Positions 36,948 through 45,457 of a stretch of 64,000 nt of DNA are shown here, in pieces. The position numbers and the translations under genes are program-made. Position 1 is the first letter of the stretch; each line of letters starts with the position of its first letter. The notes under the pieces were generated by a model. It was given only the letters and a program-made list of their open reading frames with translations. It did no database searches and was not told the DNA's origin. The stretch spans positions 1,860,001-1,924,000 of the forward strand of contig NZ_CP016895.1 in NCBI RefSeq assembly GCF_001704115.1. The letters are read 5' to 3'. This DNA comes from Acinetobacter larvae. GTDB taxonomy: Bacteria > Pseudomonadota > Gammaproteobacteria > Pseudomonadales > Moraxellaceae.

Positions 36948-37415
36948 TCACTCAAAATCCTGTGTTGCCTGCGCTGTTTTTAAATCGCGTAACCATGGTG
37001 TTATGGTTAATCCAACCAACAAACCTTCTGGGCTGAGTAAACGCGTTACGTTCTGCCCCCAAGGTTCCTCACGATTGGCAATAAACAGATGAAATCCTTT
37101 GTTAAGTAATTTTTGTGTGGCAATTTTTAAATCTGCCACTTCAAAGTCAATCCATGCTTGTGGAACTGGTAAATCTTGAGGCCATTCACTGGCACTAAAA
37201 CAGCATTCCGCCACATCACTTAATGACCATAATGCAAAGTGCTTTACACCTGAAAGCGCATCTTGTTCTGTTAAAAAATAATGATTATTTTGGGCTAAAG
37301 CTTTTAAGGGTAACTCTAAGATATCGGCATAGAATGCTTTACTTTTTTTGATGTCTTTGACGATAGGTCCGAAACCAGCTACAAATAATACTTGAATATC
37401 ATCGAATTGCGTCAT
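36948..37415 (-). CDS. VOC/glyoxalase superfamily protein
   Basis: This 155-residue protein has paired beta-alpha-beta-beta-beta modules of the vicinal oxygen chelate fold. KDIKKSKAFYADILELPL starts the first module, and NREEPWGQNVTRLLSPEGLLVGLT ends the second with the usual Trp-Gly and Pro-Glu-Gly features. Such proteins are small metal-dependent dioxygenases, lyases or antibiotic-binding proteins. The substrate cannot be told from sequence. It has no operon partner. Confidence 0.8.
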   Translation of the reverse strand: MTQFDDIQVLFVAGFGPIVKDIKKSKAFYADILELPLKALAQNNHYFLTEQDALSGVKHFALWSLSDVAECCFSASEWPQDLPVPQAWIDFEVADLKIATQKLLNKGFHLFIANREEPWGQNVTRLLSPEGLLVGLTITPWLRDLKTAQATQDFE

Positions 37416-37572
37416 AATTCACTCACATTAAGGATTCACTCAGACGCTTTATACAATAGTTGAATGAGATGACATTTACTAGAAAAGCCAACGCATTGAT
37501 CGGATTAATTTCATCAAAAGCGTGCTAGCAAACTAAAACGTCCCTAGCAGCTATTAAAATCAACCCTCGATT

Positions 37573-37610
37573 AAAATAAAGCTATTATGTGAAAATAAAG
37601 CTATTATATT
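37573..37610. repeat. 19-bp tandem duplication
   Basis: AAAATAAAGCTATTATGTG is followed directly by AAAATAAAGCTATTATATT (two changes). It lies in the gap downstream of the uracil-DNA-glycosylase-like gene, 21 bp past its end. Confidence 0.9.
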
Positions 37611-37630
37611 AAAACCAAACTTCTACTTAC

Positions 37631-38215
37631 TTATAGTAAGTTTATTTCTTTAAAAAAGTTTTTATAGGCAATGATTTTATCTGCTAAAGCCAATGGGTAA
37701 GCCCGAGATGAAGATGGCATGCGATGCAAAGTGAGTTCGCGCCCTGCCAAACGAGCCTGACTCGATCGACCGATAACGGGTTTAATGGTGTCAGTAGGAA
37801 AAGACTGCATCAGTGTTTCGGTCGCTTTATCCCCGGTGGTCATCAGATGATGACAGTCAGGAATTTTGAGCAGTAGTTTTTCTAGGTCTGTTGCTTGCAC
37901 AACCTCTAGGAATTTATCTGCTGCATTGCCTTTTAAACGTCGTACTTGATAGGCGCTATCGTAAATAGCGATTCCTGTATGGTCTAGGAATTGTTTGATC
38001 TCAGCCAGTTTAAACTGCTTTGCAGTCGTGTCGATAAAATAATCACGATCATCATAAAAAATTGCGCCTAAAATACGCCACATATCATTTTGAAAGTTTG
38101 GATAATAAAAATCCATTTTCCAACGTATTTGCGGCGGCGGAAAACTTCCCAACATCAACAGTTTTGCTGAGGCAGGTAAATAAGGCGCTAAAGGGTGCGT
38201 TTCAATATCACACAT
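37631..38215 (-). CDS. Uracil-DNA glycosylase superfamily protein
   Basis: This 194-residue protein shows the superfamily's N-terminal motif as KLLMLGSFPPPQIRWKMDFY, followed by PNFQNDMWRILGAIF and a C-terminal LTLHRMPSSSRAYP that corresponds to motif B (H-P-S-P type). It probably removes damaged or mismatched pyrimidines, but this branch is poorly characterised and lacks the classical GQDPYH. A small ACTTAC/GTAAGT hairpin overlaps its stop codon. It lies at the tail of the leftward gene run that starts at 43218. Confidence 0.75.
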   Translation of the reverse strand: MCDIETHPLAPYLPASAKLLMLGSFPPPQIRWKMDFYYPNFQNDMWRILGAIFYDDRDYFIDTTAKQFKLAEIKQFLDHTGIAIYDSAYQVRRLKGNAADKFLEVVQATDLEKLLLKIPDCHHLMTTGDKATETLMQSFPTDTIKPVIGRSSQARLAGRELTLHRMPSSSRAYPLALADKIIAYKNFFKEINLL

Positions 38216-38289
38216 CGCTGTTCTATATCATGCTATATCAATGAAGGTATGAGTAAAACATAATTGTGAGACAAAGTCATACTCTGAGT

Positions 38290-39054
38290 TTAGGGGCTTG
38301 CTTTGCCAGTGTCATGATTGACTTGCTTGTTATTATCCCCACTATAGGAAAAAGTATTTAAAATATGATCAGCCAATTGTTCAGCCCATAATTGATACAT
38401 CGATTGGCTTGGATGAAAACCATCAGCAGCCATTTCTAATTTCAGTGCTTGAAATTTTTCTAACTCATAACGGATTAACTGATAATTCGGTTTTTGATCT
38501 ACATAATACGCTAAGGCGTGATTCATTTGTTTTACATATTGACCGCATAACCAAGATAATGGTGCTTTAAGTGCGGGGAAATCATTCAGTGGTGGCACTT
38601 CAGTACAGAGTACCAGTAATGGGCTAAAACGTTGTTCAATCTCGGCATAAATATCTTGCTGCAAGACCATCCAATCTTGGGGTGAGGTCATGCGCGTCAC
38701 ATCATTCACCCCAATAGAGCTAATGACAACATCAAAATGTTGCGCCTCAAACTGTTGTATCACCTTTAACAGTTGTGAACTGGTACGCCCTGTTTTGGCA
38801 TGTAGTTGATAATGCACAGTATAATAATCTTGCAATTCGGATAATAAATTACCCAATAATGCCTGCTGCTGTTCATCTACACCGACACCAGCCGCGGCAG
38901 AATCACCTAAGATTAAAATCGATAAGGGTCGACCTTGCCCAATACAGCCAGCACGATCACCTTGGGGTTCACTTAAACGCGGGGTATTTTTTTTCATAAA
39001 ATACCCCTGTACGGCGATGACTGGAAATAAGGCATAGGTCATTAACTTGAGCAT
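38290..39054 (-). CDS. SGNH/GDSL-type hydrolase with N-terminal membrane anchor
   Basis: This 254-residue protein has an N-terminal hydrophobic stretch (MLKLMTYALFPVIAVQGYFM) that could act as an uncleaved signal anchor. The SGNH blocks follow: ILGDSAAAG (nucleophile Ser), SIGVNDV (Asn) and ADGFHPS (catalytic Asp-His). It is probably an esterase or lipase acting at the inner membrane or in the periplasm. The gene lies 94 bp after the SDR gene on the same strand. Confidence 0.85.
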   Translation of the reverse strand: MLKLMTYALFPVIAVQGYFMKKNTPRLSEPQGDRAGCIGQGRPLSILILGDSAAAGVGVDEQQQALLGNLLSELQDYYTVHYQLHAKTGRTSSQLLKVIQQFEAQHFDVVISSIGVNDVTRMTSPQDWMVLQQDIYAEIEQRFSPLLVLCTEVPPLNDFPALKAPLSWLCGQYVKQMNHALAYYVDQKPNYQLIRYELEKFQALKLEMAADGFHPSQSMYQLWAEQLADHILNTFSYSGDNNKQVNHDTGKASP

Positions 39055-39148
39055 CGGTCTTTCCTTATACGATGATAGATCGCAAAATCAATGGAATAAA
39101 ATGATTTTTAGCATACTATCAATCACGCAAGTCGCCTAGCCTTTGTCT

Positions 39149-39895
39149 TTAACCGTTGAGTTTATTCACCAAGCGTAGTGGTAAAACTTTCATCGCCAAA
39201 CCTAAGGGTAACCATGGCCATTGTGGAACATAGGCTTTGGCAGGTTGTTTTTCAATGGCTTTAACCAGTAATTTAGCCCCGGTTTTTTCATCAATTTCAA
39301 AAGGTAAATGTTTGGCACCCTCATTCAACTCGGTGCGGATATAGCCGGGGAAAATAGTAGAAACTTTGATTGGACTATTGAGTAATTCTGCGCGAATCCC
39401 TTCTGCCAAGTGCGCCACAGCGGCTTTACTTGCAGCATAGGTAGACAGATGTTTGGGGAGACCACGCATAGCACTCATGGAAGACATCACCACTAAATGC
39501 CCTGAATTTTGTGCTCTAAAGATTTCCATGGCGGCTTCACATTGTGCCAATGCAGAGATAAAGTTGGTTTCTGCTGTTGCGCGGTTGATCTCAAAGTTTC
39601 CTTTACCTATACGCCGACCATTGCCTATCCCGGCATTGACAATGATACGGTCAATTTGAGTAAAATCTTGCTGAAAGGCTTTAAAGACGCTAAAAACCTG
39701 ATCATAATCCGTCACATCCAAACTACGAGCAACGACTTTGATGCCGTATTGCTGTTGCAGTTCTTGTTGTAATTGCTCTAGTCGCTCTAAACGCCGTGCG
39801 CAAATAGCCAGATTATAGCCTTTACTGGCAAACTCTCTCGCCATTCCTGCACCTAGACCAGAACTTGCACCTGTAATTAAAATTGTTTTTGTCAT
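39149..39895 (-). CDS. Short-chain dehydrogenase/reductase
   Basis: This 248-residue classical SDR has TGASSGLG (8-15) for cofactor binding, NAG in RIIVNAGIGNG, catalytic Ser in VVMSSMSAM, and YAASK (YxxxK). A basic residue after the first strand (CARRLERL) suggests NADP preference. It lies 15 bp downstream of the histidine phosphatase gene in an operon with a phosphotransferase and an acyl-CoA dehydrogenase. That setting suggests oxidation or reduction of a lipid-derived alcohol or ketone, an inference from context only. Confidence 0.85.
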   Translation of the reverse strand: MTKTILITGASSGLGAGMAREFASKGYNLAICARRLERLEQLQQELQQQYGIKVVARSLDVTDYDQVFSVFKAFQQDFTQIDRIIVNAGIGNGRRIGKGNFEINRATAETNFISALAQCEAAMEIFRAQNSGHLVVMSSMSAMRGLPKHLSTYAASKAAVAHLAEGIRAELLNSPIKVSTIFPGYIRTELNEGAKHLPFEIDEKTGAKLLVKAIEKQPAKAYVPQWPWLPLGLAMKVLPLRLVNKLNG

Positions 39896-39910
39896 GATGA
39901 TGTCCCTAAA

Positions 39911-40609
39911 TTAAAGCCACGTCAGTAAATGTGGCGCGTGTACTTTGATAAATTGATGTTCATTTAAACTTAACAGCTGTGCTTTTAAGTCTTGAATCCG
40001 TATGCTGCTGATACTGCAATTGGCAATCGACCAATTTAACTGAAATGTCTTGAGCATGGTTAAATCTAATAATTGTCCGACCGCAGTAGAAATAACCCCA
40101 CCAGAGCTAAAGAGCAAAACATTCGCCGTGGGCTGCGTTGTTAAATATACAATGAGCTGTTCTAAGGCTTGAGCAATGCGTTGCTGAAATTGCTGCCAAG
40201 ATTCTTGATAAAGATGCGCATATGTGGGATTGGACCATTGTCCTGCTGCTGCACTAAAAAGCTCATCAAAATATGCACTTGGATTATCAGCCTCGACAAT
40301 GGCTTGTTTGAGCAAGGCGGGACTTTCAAAACGTTGATCATATTTGGCGAAGACTTGATGATGATCAAATTCATTCCACTGTGCATCAGTGTGGATCACA
40401 GCATCTGGAAAACTTTCTGTTAAAGCCAGCTTAGCCGTATCTTGGTGCCGCTGCATACTCCCCGCGATAACATGCGGCGGATGTTTGAGCAGATCTGCCA
40501 AATGACGCCCAAGCAATTGTGCCTGTAAACGCCCTTTATCAGACAAACAATCATAATTGTCGGCGCCAAATGATGCCTGACCATGCCGAATCAGATAAAC
40601 TGTACTCAT
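39911..40609 (-). CDS. Histidine phosphatase (phosphoglycerate-mutase-like)
   Basis: This 232-residue protein starts with the phosphohistidine motif LIRHGQASFG and has the second arginine in AGSMQRHQDTA and the C-terminal histidine region VLLFSSGGVIS, where the usual GH(G/S) is replaced by SSGG. The missing second catalytic His makes its catalytic competence questionable. It overlaps the phosphotransferase gene by 4 bp (ATGA). The pair occurs together in many acyl-CoA-dehydrogenase operons. Confidence 0.8.
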   Translation of the reverse strand: MSTVYLIRHGQASFGADNYDCLSDKGRLQAQLLGRHLADLLKHPPHVIAGSMQRHQDTAKLALTESFPDAVIHTDAQWNEFDHHQVFAKYDQRFESPALLKQAIVEADNPSAYFDELFSAAAGQWSNPTYAHLYQESWQQFQQRIAQALEQLIVYLTTQPTANVLLFSSGGVISTAVGQLLDLTMLKTFQLNWSIANCSISSIRIQDLKAQLLSLNEHQFIKVHAPHLLTWL

Positions 40610-41727
40610 CGACCAAGCAATTCCTGTAGTTTCGGTAAATACTTTTGCACCAAATGATTAGCCTCAATTTTTTGCTGCGCGATCAATTTTAATGCACGAA
40701 TATGCAAGGCATGAATAATCACCCAAAAATCTTTAAATGCGGGGTTATCGGTTTGTTTATGGTAATAACGATAATAAATTTGCTGTGCAATCACCGCTAA
40801 ACGGAAAATTCCAAATACTTCATAGAAATTCCAGTTTTCGGGTTTGAGCCCAGTTTTGGCTAAATAATATTCTACAACCTGCTGACGACTGAACATGCCT
40901 TTTAAATGTGAAGGCTGACGACGTGTAGATTTAAAAATAAAATGATCATCTGCTTCCACCCAATAGGCCAATGCCGCACCAAGATCCATCAGCGGATCAC
41001 CTAAGGTCGCCATTTCCCAATCTAAAATACCAATGATTTGGGTTGGATCTGCCGGATCTAAAATCACATTATCCATACGCCAGTCATTATGGATAATACA
41101 GGTCGCAGAATCTGCCGGAATATTTTCTTGTAGCCAGTTTCTAACATAGTCAAATGACGGTACATTCGGTGTTTGGGCTTTTTCATAGCGCTGATTCCAG
41201 CCTTCCACCTGACGTTTACAATATCCTTCGCCTTTGCCTAAATCTGCCAGCGCCGTTGTTTGATAATCAATTTGATGTAATGCAATCAATTGATCAAAGA
41301 AGTTACGGCACAGTTGTTCGACTTGCTCCGTATTTAAAGCAATCTCACTGGGTAATTCGGCACGCGGAATAATGCCCTCTATGCGTTGCATCACATAAAA
41401 ATCACAGCCCAATACAGTTTGATCTTGGCACAGTGCCAACATGGTCGGTACCACAGGATAATACGGCTTTAAATGATGCTGCACATGATATTCACGCGCC
41501 ATATCATGGGCAGACTTGGCTTTCGTGCCTTTGGGTGGGCGACGCAAAATTAAATCTGCATTTTTATAATGCAAGCGATAGGTCCAGTTAGATGCCCCTC
41601 CAGAATATTGTGTGAGCTGTACAGGACCTTCTACTGTGATATTTTGTTGTTGCAGCCATTGTTCAACTGCAGCAACATCTAACTCTTCACCCTGACGGAC
41701 TTTACCGGCAACATCGATAACTGACAT
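40606..41727 (-). CDS. Aminoglycoside-phosphotransferase-fold kinase, ACAD10/11-type
   Basis: This 373-residue kinase-like protein has RRPPKG in the ATP-binding lobe, the catalytic loop CIIHNDWRMDNVILD (HxDxxxxN) and the metal-binding GILDWEMATLGDPLMDL. It is the bacterial counterpart of the kinase part of mammalian ACAD10/11, which phosphorylate 4-hydroxyacyl-CoAs so that they can enter beta-oxidation. That role fits the acyl-CoA dehydrogenase encoded just upstream. An array of 7-bp repeats lies about 140 bp before its start, so its transcription may depend on that region. Confidence 0.85.
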   Translation of the reverse strand: MSVIDVAGKVRQGEELDVAAVEQWLQQQNITVEGPVQLTQYSGGASNWTYRLHYKNADLILRRPPKGTKAKSAHDMAREYHVQHHLKPYYPVVPTMLALCQDQTVLGCDFYVMQRIEGIIPRAELPSEIALNTEQVEQLCRNFFDQLIALHQIDYQTTALADLGKGEGYCKRQVEGWNQRYEKAQTPNVPSFDYVRNWLQENIPADSATCIIHNDWRMDNVILDPADPTQIIGILDWEMATLGDPLMDLGAALAYWVEADDHFIFKSTRRQPSHLKGMFSRQQVVEYYLAKTGLKPENWNFYEVFGIFRLAVIAQQIYYRYYHKQTDNPAFKDFWVIIHALHIRALKLIAQQKIEANHLVQKYLPKLQELLGR

Positions 41728-41869
41728 GTTTATAAATCCTTGTACTTCATACTAAATCGCGATGGTTGTGATGCTTGTATTACGTCTTTGCTGTCTATCT
41801 ATTTTGAAACTTATACACTTTTTTAAAACCTATAAACTACTTTGCAACCGATAAGAATTGAAGCATATT

Positions 41870-41967
41870 TTCTAGGTTCTAGGTTCTAGGTTCTAGGTTC
41901 TAGGTTCTAGGTTCTAGGTTCTAGGTTCTAGGTTCTAGGTTCTAGGTTCTAGGTTCTAGGTTCTAGG
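41870..41967. repeat. Heptanucleotide tandem repeat, TTCTAGG x14
   Basis: Fourteen perfect contiguous copies (98 bp) are followed by a partial TTCTTG. The array lies in the 249-bp gap between the acyl-CoA dehydrogenase stop and the phosphotransferase start. Every unit contains CTAG, usually a rare tetranucleotide in bacteria, and puts TAG stops in all frames, so the array is non-coding. Confidence 0.98.
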
Positions 41968-41976
41968 TTCTTGCAG

Positions 41977-43218
41977 TTATTTAGGGCGACGACCATAGCC
42001 ACGCTTTTTCAGCTCGAGTTTAGCAATCATGGCTTTATGTACTTCATCTGGTCCATCGGCCAAACGTAGCGCACGCGCTTGTGCAAAGAAACCTGTCAGT
42101 GCGGTATCGCGTGATAAACCTGCACCGCCGTGAATTTGTATCGCCATGTCAACAACTTGCTGTAATACTCGCGGTGCCACAACTTTAATCGCTGAGATTT
42201 CAGTTAAAGCCGCCATATTTCCTAAAGTATCCATTTTATAGGCAGCATACAAGGTTAATAAACGTGCTTGGTCTATGGCAACACGGGCTTCAGCCACACG
42301 CTCTAAGTTACCACCCAGCTTTAATAAGGGTGTACCACCAAATGCTGTACGCTCCATGCCCCGGTCTATCATCAGTTCTAAAGCTTTTTCTGCAGCACCG
42401 ATACAGCGCATACAATGGTGAATACGTCCAGGTCCTAAGCGCCCTTGTGCAATTTCAAAACCTTGCCCAGGTCCACCAATAAAATGATCAAGTGGCACGC
42501 GAACATTGTTGAAACTCACCTCGCCATGTCCATGCGGTGCATCATAATCCCCAAATACTGGCAACATCCGCTCAATCTGTACACCCGGTGTATTGGCAGG
42601 AACCAATACCATCGAATGTTGATGATGACGATCTTTACTTGGATCTGGTGTATGTGCCATAAAAATCATGACTTTGGCATTGGGATCACCCAAACCAGAT
42701 GCCCACCATTTACGACCATTAAGGACGATTTCATCGCCTTCTACAATCGCCGTCGCTTGCATATTGGTGGCATCGCTTGATGCAACTTGTGGCTCAGTCA
42801 TACAAAATACTGAACGAATCTCACCTGCCAATAAAGGGCTTAGCCATTGTTGCTGTTGTTGTTCTGAACCATAACGCCACAATACTTCCATATTACCGCT
42901 GTCTGGCGCATTACAATTCAAAACGGTCGGTGCCAATAAACTACGACCAGAGCATTCTGCAATATGCGCATATTCTTGTACAGACAACCCTGCACCCAAT
43001 TCAGGATCGGGTAAGAACATGTTCCAAAGTCCTGCTTGGCGTGCCTTCTGTTTGAGTTGCTCTAATTGTTCAGGCCATTGCCAGCTACGCCAATCACCAT
43101 CTGGATTTAAACGATGTACATCATCCCAAAATTGTGGTTCAACGGGGGCGATTTCTTCATCAATAAACTTGCGTGTTCTTTCTAAAAAATCTTGTGCACG
43201 TGGGCTGAGTTCAAACAT
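41977..43218 (-). CDS. Acyl-CoA dehydrogenase, ACAD11-like
   Basis: This 413-residue flavoenzyme introduces an alpha-beta double bond into acyl-CoA. The N-terminal helical domain (LSPRAQDFLERTRKFIDEEI) is followed by the FAD-binding FCMTEPQVASSDATN and the C-terminal IHGGAGLSRDTALTGFFAQA and LRLADGPDEVHK. The last motifs are characteristic of the ACAD10/11 branch. It heads the operon with the phosphotransferase, phosphatase and SDR, consistent with catabolism of hydroxylated or unusual fatty acids. A LysR gene is divergent from it, 89 bp away. Confidence 0.9.
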   Translation of the reverse strand: MFELSPRAQDFLERTRKFIDEEIAPVEPQFWDDVHRLNPDGDWRSWQWPEQLEQLKQKARQAGLWNMFLPDPELGAGLSVQEYAHIAECSGRSLLAPTVLNCNAPDSGNMEVLWRYGSEQQQQQWLSPLLAGEIRSVFCMTEPQVASSDATNMQATAIVEGDEIVLNGRKWWASGLGDPNAKVMIFMAHTPDPSKDRHHQHSMVLVPANTPGVQIERMLPVFGDYDAPHGHGEVSFNNVRVPLDHFIGGPGQGFEIAQGRLGPGRIHHCMRCIGAAEKALELMIDRGMERTAFGGTPLLKLGGNLERVAEARVAIDQARLLTLYAAYKMDTLGNMAALTEISAIKVVAPRVLQQVVDMAIQIHGGAGLSRDTALTGFFAQARALRLADGPDEVHKAMIAKLELKKRGYGRRPK

Positions 43219-43307
43219 AATCCATCGCCTTTATTTTCCAATAAGTTCTTTACACAACATAGCCTAAAAACTAATATGAATGAAATGAATTAATTAGATA
43301 TTGCATA

Positions 43308-44225
43308 ATGCACAATATTCATAATCAACACGCCTTGGATTTATCCTTATTCCACGGCATTGATATCAATTTATACCCGCTTTTTATTGCTATTTATGAA
43401 CAGAAAAGTATTTCTAAAGCTGCACTGAGCTTATATATCAGCCAGTCTGCTGCGAGTCATGCATTACAGCGCTTACGTAATCATTTTAAAGATGATTTAT
43501 TTGTACGCGTCGGCGCGCAAATGTGTGCCACCGCTTTCGCCACACAGATTTATCCTGTGATTCGACAGGCATTATTGGACATTCAACACGTTGCCCTACA
43601 ACAACAGAAATTTGATCCAAGCATGATCAATACCTTTAAGATCGCATTGCATGATGAAATAGAACCGTTAATTTTACCCAAATTGGTTGCGCATTTTGAG
43701 CAATTACAGCTTCAAGTAGAACTAAGTAGTATTAAACTCGATCGAAAAAATGTGGTAACCGATCTGGTAACACAGCAAATTGATTTTTTTATCGATCTAG
43801 AACAAGATTTTGGCCATAAAGTTCATTTTGATGCTTTATTGGCAGATCATTTTGTGGTGTGTAGTCAACAAGACAATATGAGCTTGCAACAATATTTAGC
43901 GGCACAACATATCGGTGTATCATCGCGGCGTAGTGGTATGTTAATTGAAGATATTTACCTCAATCGTTTACAACATTCTCGTCAATTAAGATTACGTTGT
44001 CAGCATTATGCCACAGCAATTGAGATATTAAGGCAACAAGCCGATTTAATGCTGACCTTACCCTATAGTATCTTGCAGCAATTTAGTTTAGATTCTCGAT
44101 TACACGTATTTGATTTACCCTTTGAAATACCGAAAATGCAGCTCGGTTTATTTAGTGCCAAGGAGTTGCAACAAAATTCTAGGATTCAGTATTTACGCGA
44201 GCAAATATTTTCTATATTTGCTTAG
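43308..44225 (+). CDS. LysR-family transcriptional regulator
   Basis: This 305-residue LysR protein has its helix-turn-helix at about 20-80 (SISKAALSLYISQSAASHAL) followed by the effector-binding domain. It resembles the subgroup with DINLYPLFIAIYEQKS at the N-terminus (NodD/LeuO-like). It is divergent from the acyl-CoA dehydrogenase operon and is its obvious candidate regulator. The ligand is unknown. Confidence 0.85.
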   Translation: MHNIHNQHALDLSLFHGIDINLYPLFIAIYEQKSISKAALSLYISQSAASHALQRLRNHFKDDLFVRVGAQMCATAFATQIYPVIRQALLDIQHVALQQQKFDPSMINTFKIALHDEIEPLILPKLVAHFEQLQLQVELSSIKLDRKNVVTDLVTQQIDFFIDLEQDFGHKVHFDALLADHFVVCSQQDNMSLQQYLAAQHIGVSSRRSGMLIEDIYLNRLQHSRQLRLRCQHYATAIEILRQQADLMLTLPYSILQQFSLDSRLHVFDLPFEIPKMQLGLFSAKELQQNSRIQYLREQIFSIFA

Positions 44226-44301
44226 GCTATTTAGCCTATTCACAGTTATATGCTGTATCGAGATATTGAGTTATAGCGATGTTATTTGAGTAGCTTCTGT
44301 T

Positions 44302-44766
44302 ATGTTTGAGTTAGACACCTTTGATTTAAAGATTTTACAACTGGTGCAAGATAATGCGCGGATCTCTCAGCAAGAGCTGGGGCAACGAATACATTTATCA
44401 ACTGCAGCAGTAAGTCGTCGCCTCAAACGCTTGGATGATGCAGGCGTTATACGCGCTTATCAAGCTGAAATCGACCCAAGCGCATTGGGTATTCATTTGA
44501 GTGTGATTGCGCTATTAGAGGTCAATGATGAAAGTCAGCTTGCTTTATCTGCCCTACGCCAGTCTTTTCTTGAGTGCCCTGCGATTCAACACAGTTATTA
44601 TGTCACCGGTGAATGGGACTTTATTTTGATTTTTAAACTCCGTGATATGCAGCAATATACACAACTCAGCGAACAGTTATTTATACAACATGATAATGTA
44701 AAAAAATTTAAAAGTTTGGTTGTAATGCAGCAAGATAAAGCCTCACTGGCATTGCCTTTCTTTTAA
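44302..44766 (+). CDS. Lrp/AsnC-family transcriptional regulator
   Basis: This 154-residue protein has an N-terminal helix-turn-helix (MFELDTFDLKILQLVQDNAR, then STAAVSRRLKRLDDAGVI) and a C-terminal RAM/ACT-like domain (HSYYVTGEWDFILIFKL) that binds amino acids and forms octamers. No divergent amino-acid gene is adjacent. The A/T-rich accessory patch begins just beyond it, so its original neighbour may have been displaced. Confidence 0.9.
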   Translation: MFELDTFDLKILQLVQDNARISQQELGQRIHLSTAAVSRRLKRLDDAGVIRAYQAEIDPSALGIHLSVIALLEVNDESQLALSALRQSFLECPAIQHSYYVTGEWDFILIFKLRDMQQYTQLSEQLFIQHDNVKKFKSLVVMQQDKASLALPFF

Positions 44767-44895
44767 TATGTAGCGAATGCTTAGGCAAGTGATGATAATT
44801 CTAAGACATTAGCTATAGAGCTGAAGACACTGTGATAAGTGTTTTACCGAACTTCGTGCACATTCATTTGCACCGCATGTTTTAGCTGGTCCATA

Positions 44896-44928
44896 TTTAT
44901 TCCTTAAATTCTTGACATAAGGAATAAA
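44896..44928. repeat. 11-bp perfect inverted repeat at edge of accessory patch
   Basis: TTTATTCCTTA and TAAGGAATAAA flank an 11-nt spacer. The right end of the dyad, read leftward, places AAGGAA before a 16-codon frame starting at 44894 (MDQLKHAVQMNVHEVR), which could be a micro-ORF or chance. The dyad lies just outside the A/T-rich gene pair. Confidence 0.6.
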
Positions 44929-44991
44929 TCAACTTTTAAGTGTACATTCAACAAAACCAATCAACGCTATTAACTATTGCTACTTATTTTT

Positions 44992-45456
44992 CTACCTTCT
45001 TGTTTTTAAATTCATCCACATTAGAAAAGATATATTTGCAATGGCAAGTGTTAGAGGGAAACAGTATGTTAAGTTTATTATACTCCCATACTTATCTATT
45101 AAAACAACAAATGAGTTTAACTCATAGAGTTCTATATAATTACGATAGTAATTCTCGTAAATTAACCTAATACTCCCATATAAAAACAAAATGGAATTTA
45201 TTATTGATAAATATTTAAAAAATAATTTTTTTCCTTTAAATAAAAGAAAAAATAAAAAAAATAAAATCACATATGAAACAAAAATATTGATTAAAAATAT
45301 TCTTATATCACCTACATAACTTGCAATAAATTCATCATAACCATTCGTTCCACGCATATCATAATTATTCATAATACCAGAAAACCCATAAAAAAGATTA
45401 AACAGGATATACAAACTAAATATTATGTAGGCCATATAAAGTATCTTGTTTTTCAT
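44992..45456 (-). CDS. Small four-helix membrane protein, candidate immunity protein
   Basis: This 154-residue protein has four predicted membrane helices (about 8-26, 54-75, 83-100 and 128-148) and is encoded by strikingly A/T-rich DNA. It has no family I recognise. The start follows the upstream gene's stop by one base (TAA-T-ATG), so translation is tightly coupled. A small polytopic protein directly behind a possible toxin gene is the usual layout of an immunity protein against a membrane- or periplasm-acting effector. That function is inferred from arrangement only. Confidence 0.6.
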   Translation of the reverse strand: MKNKILYMAYIIFSLYILFNLFYGFSGIMNNYDMRGTNGYDEFIASYVGDIRIFLINIFVSYVILFFLFFLLFKGKKLFFKYLSIINSILFLYGSIRLIYENYYRNYIELYELNSFVVLIDKYGSIINLTYCFPLTLAIANISFLMWMNLKTRR

Positions 45457-45457
45457 A

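Noticed and set aside
41870..41967. CRISPR-like array
   Set aside because: The units are contiguous 7-mers without spacers and there are no cas genes, so it is a simple tandem repeat.
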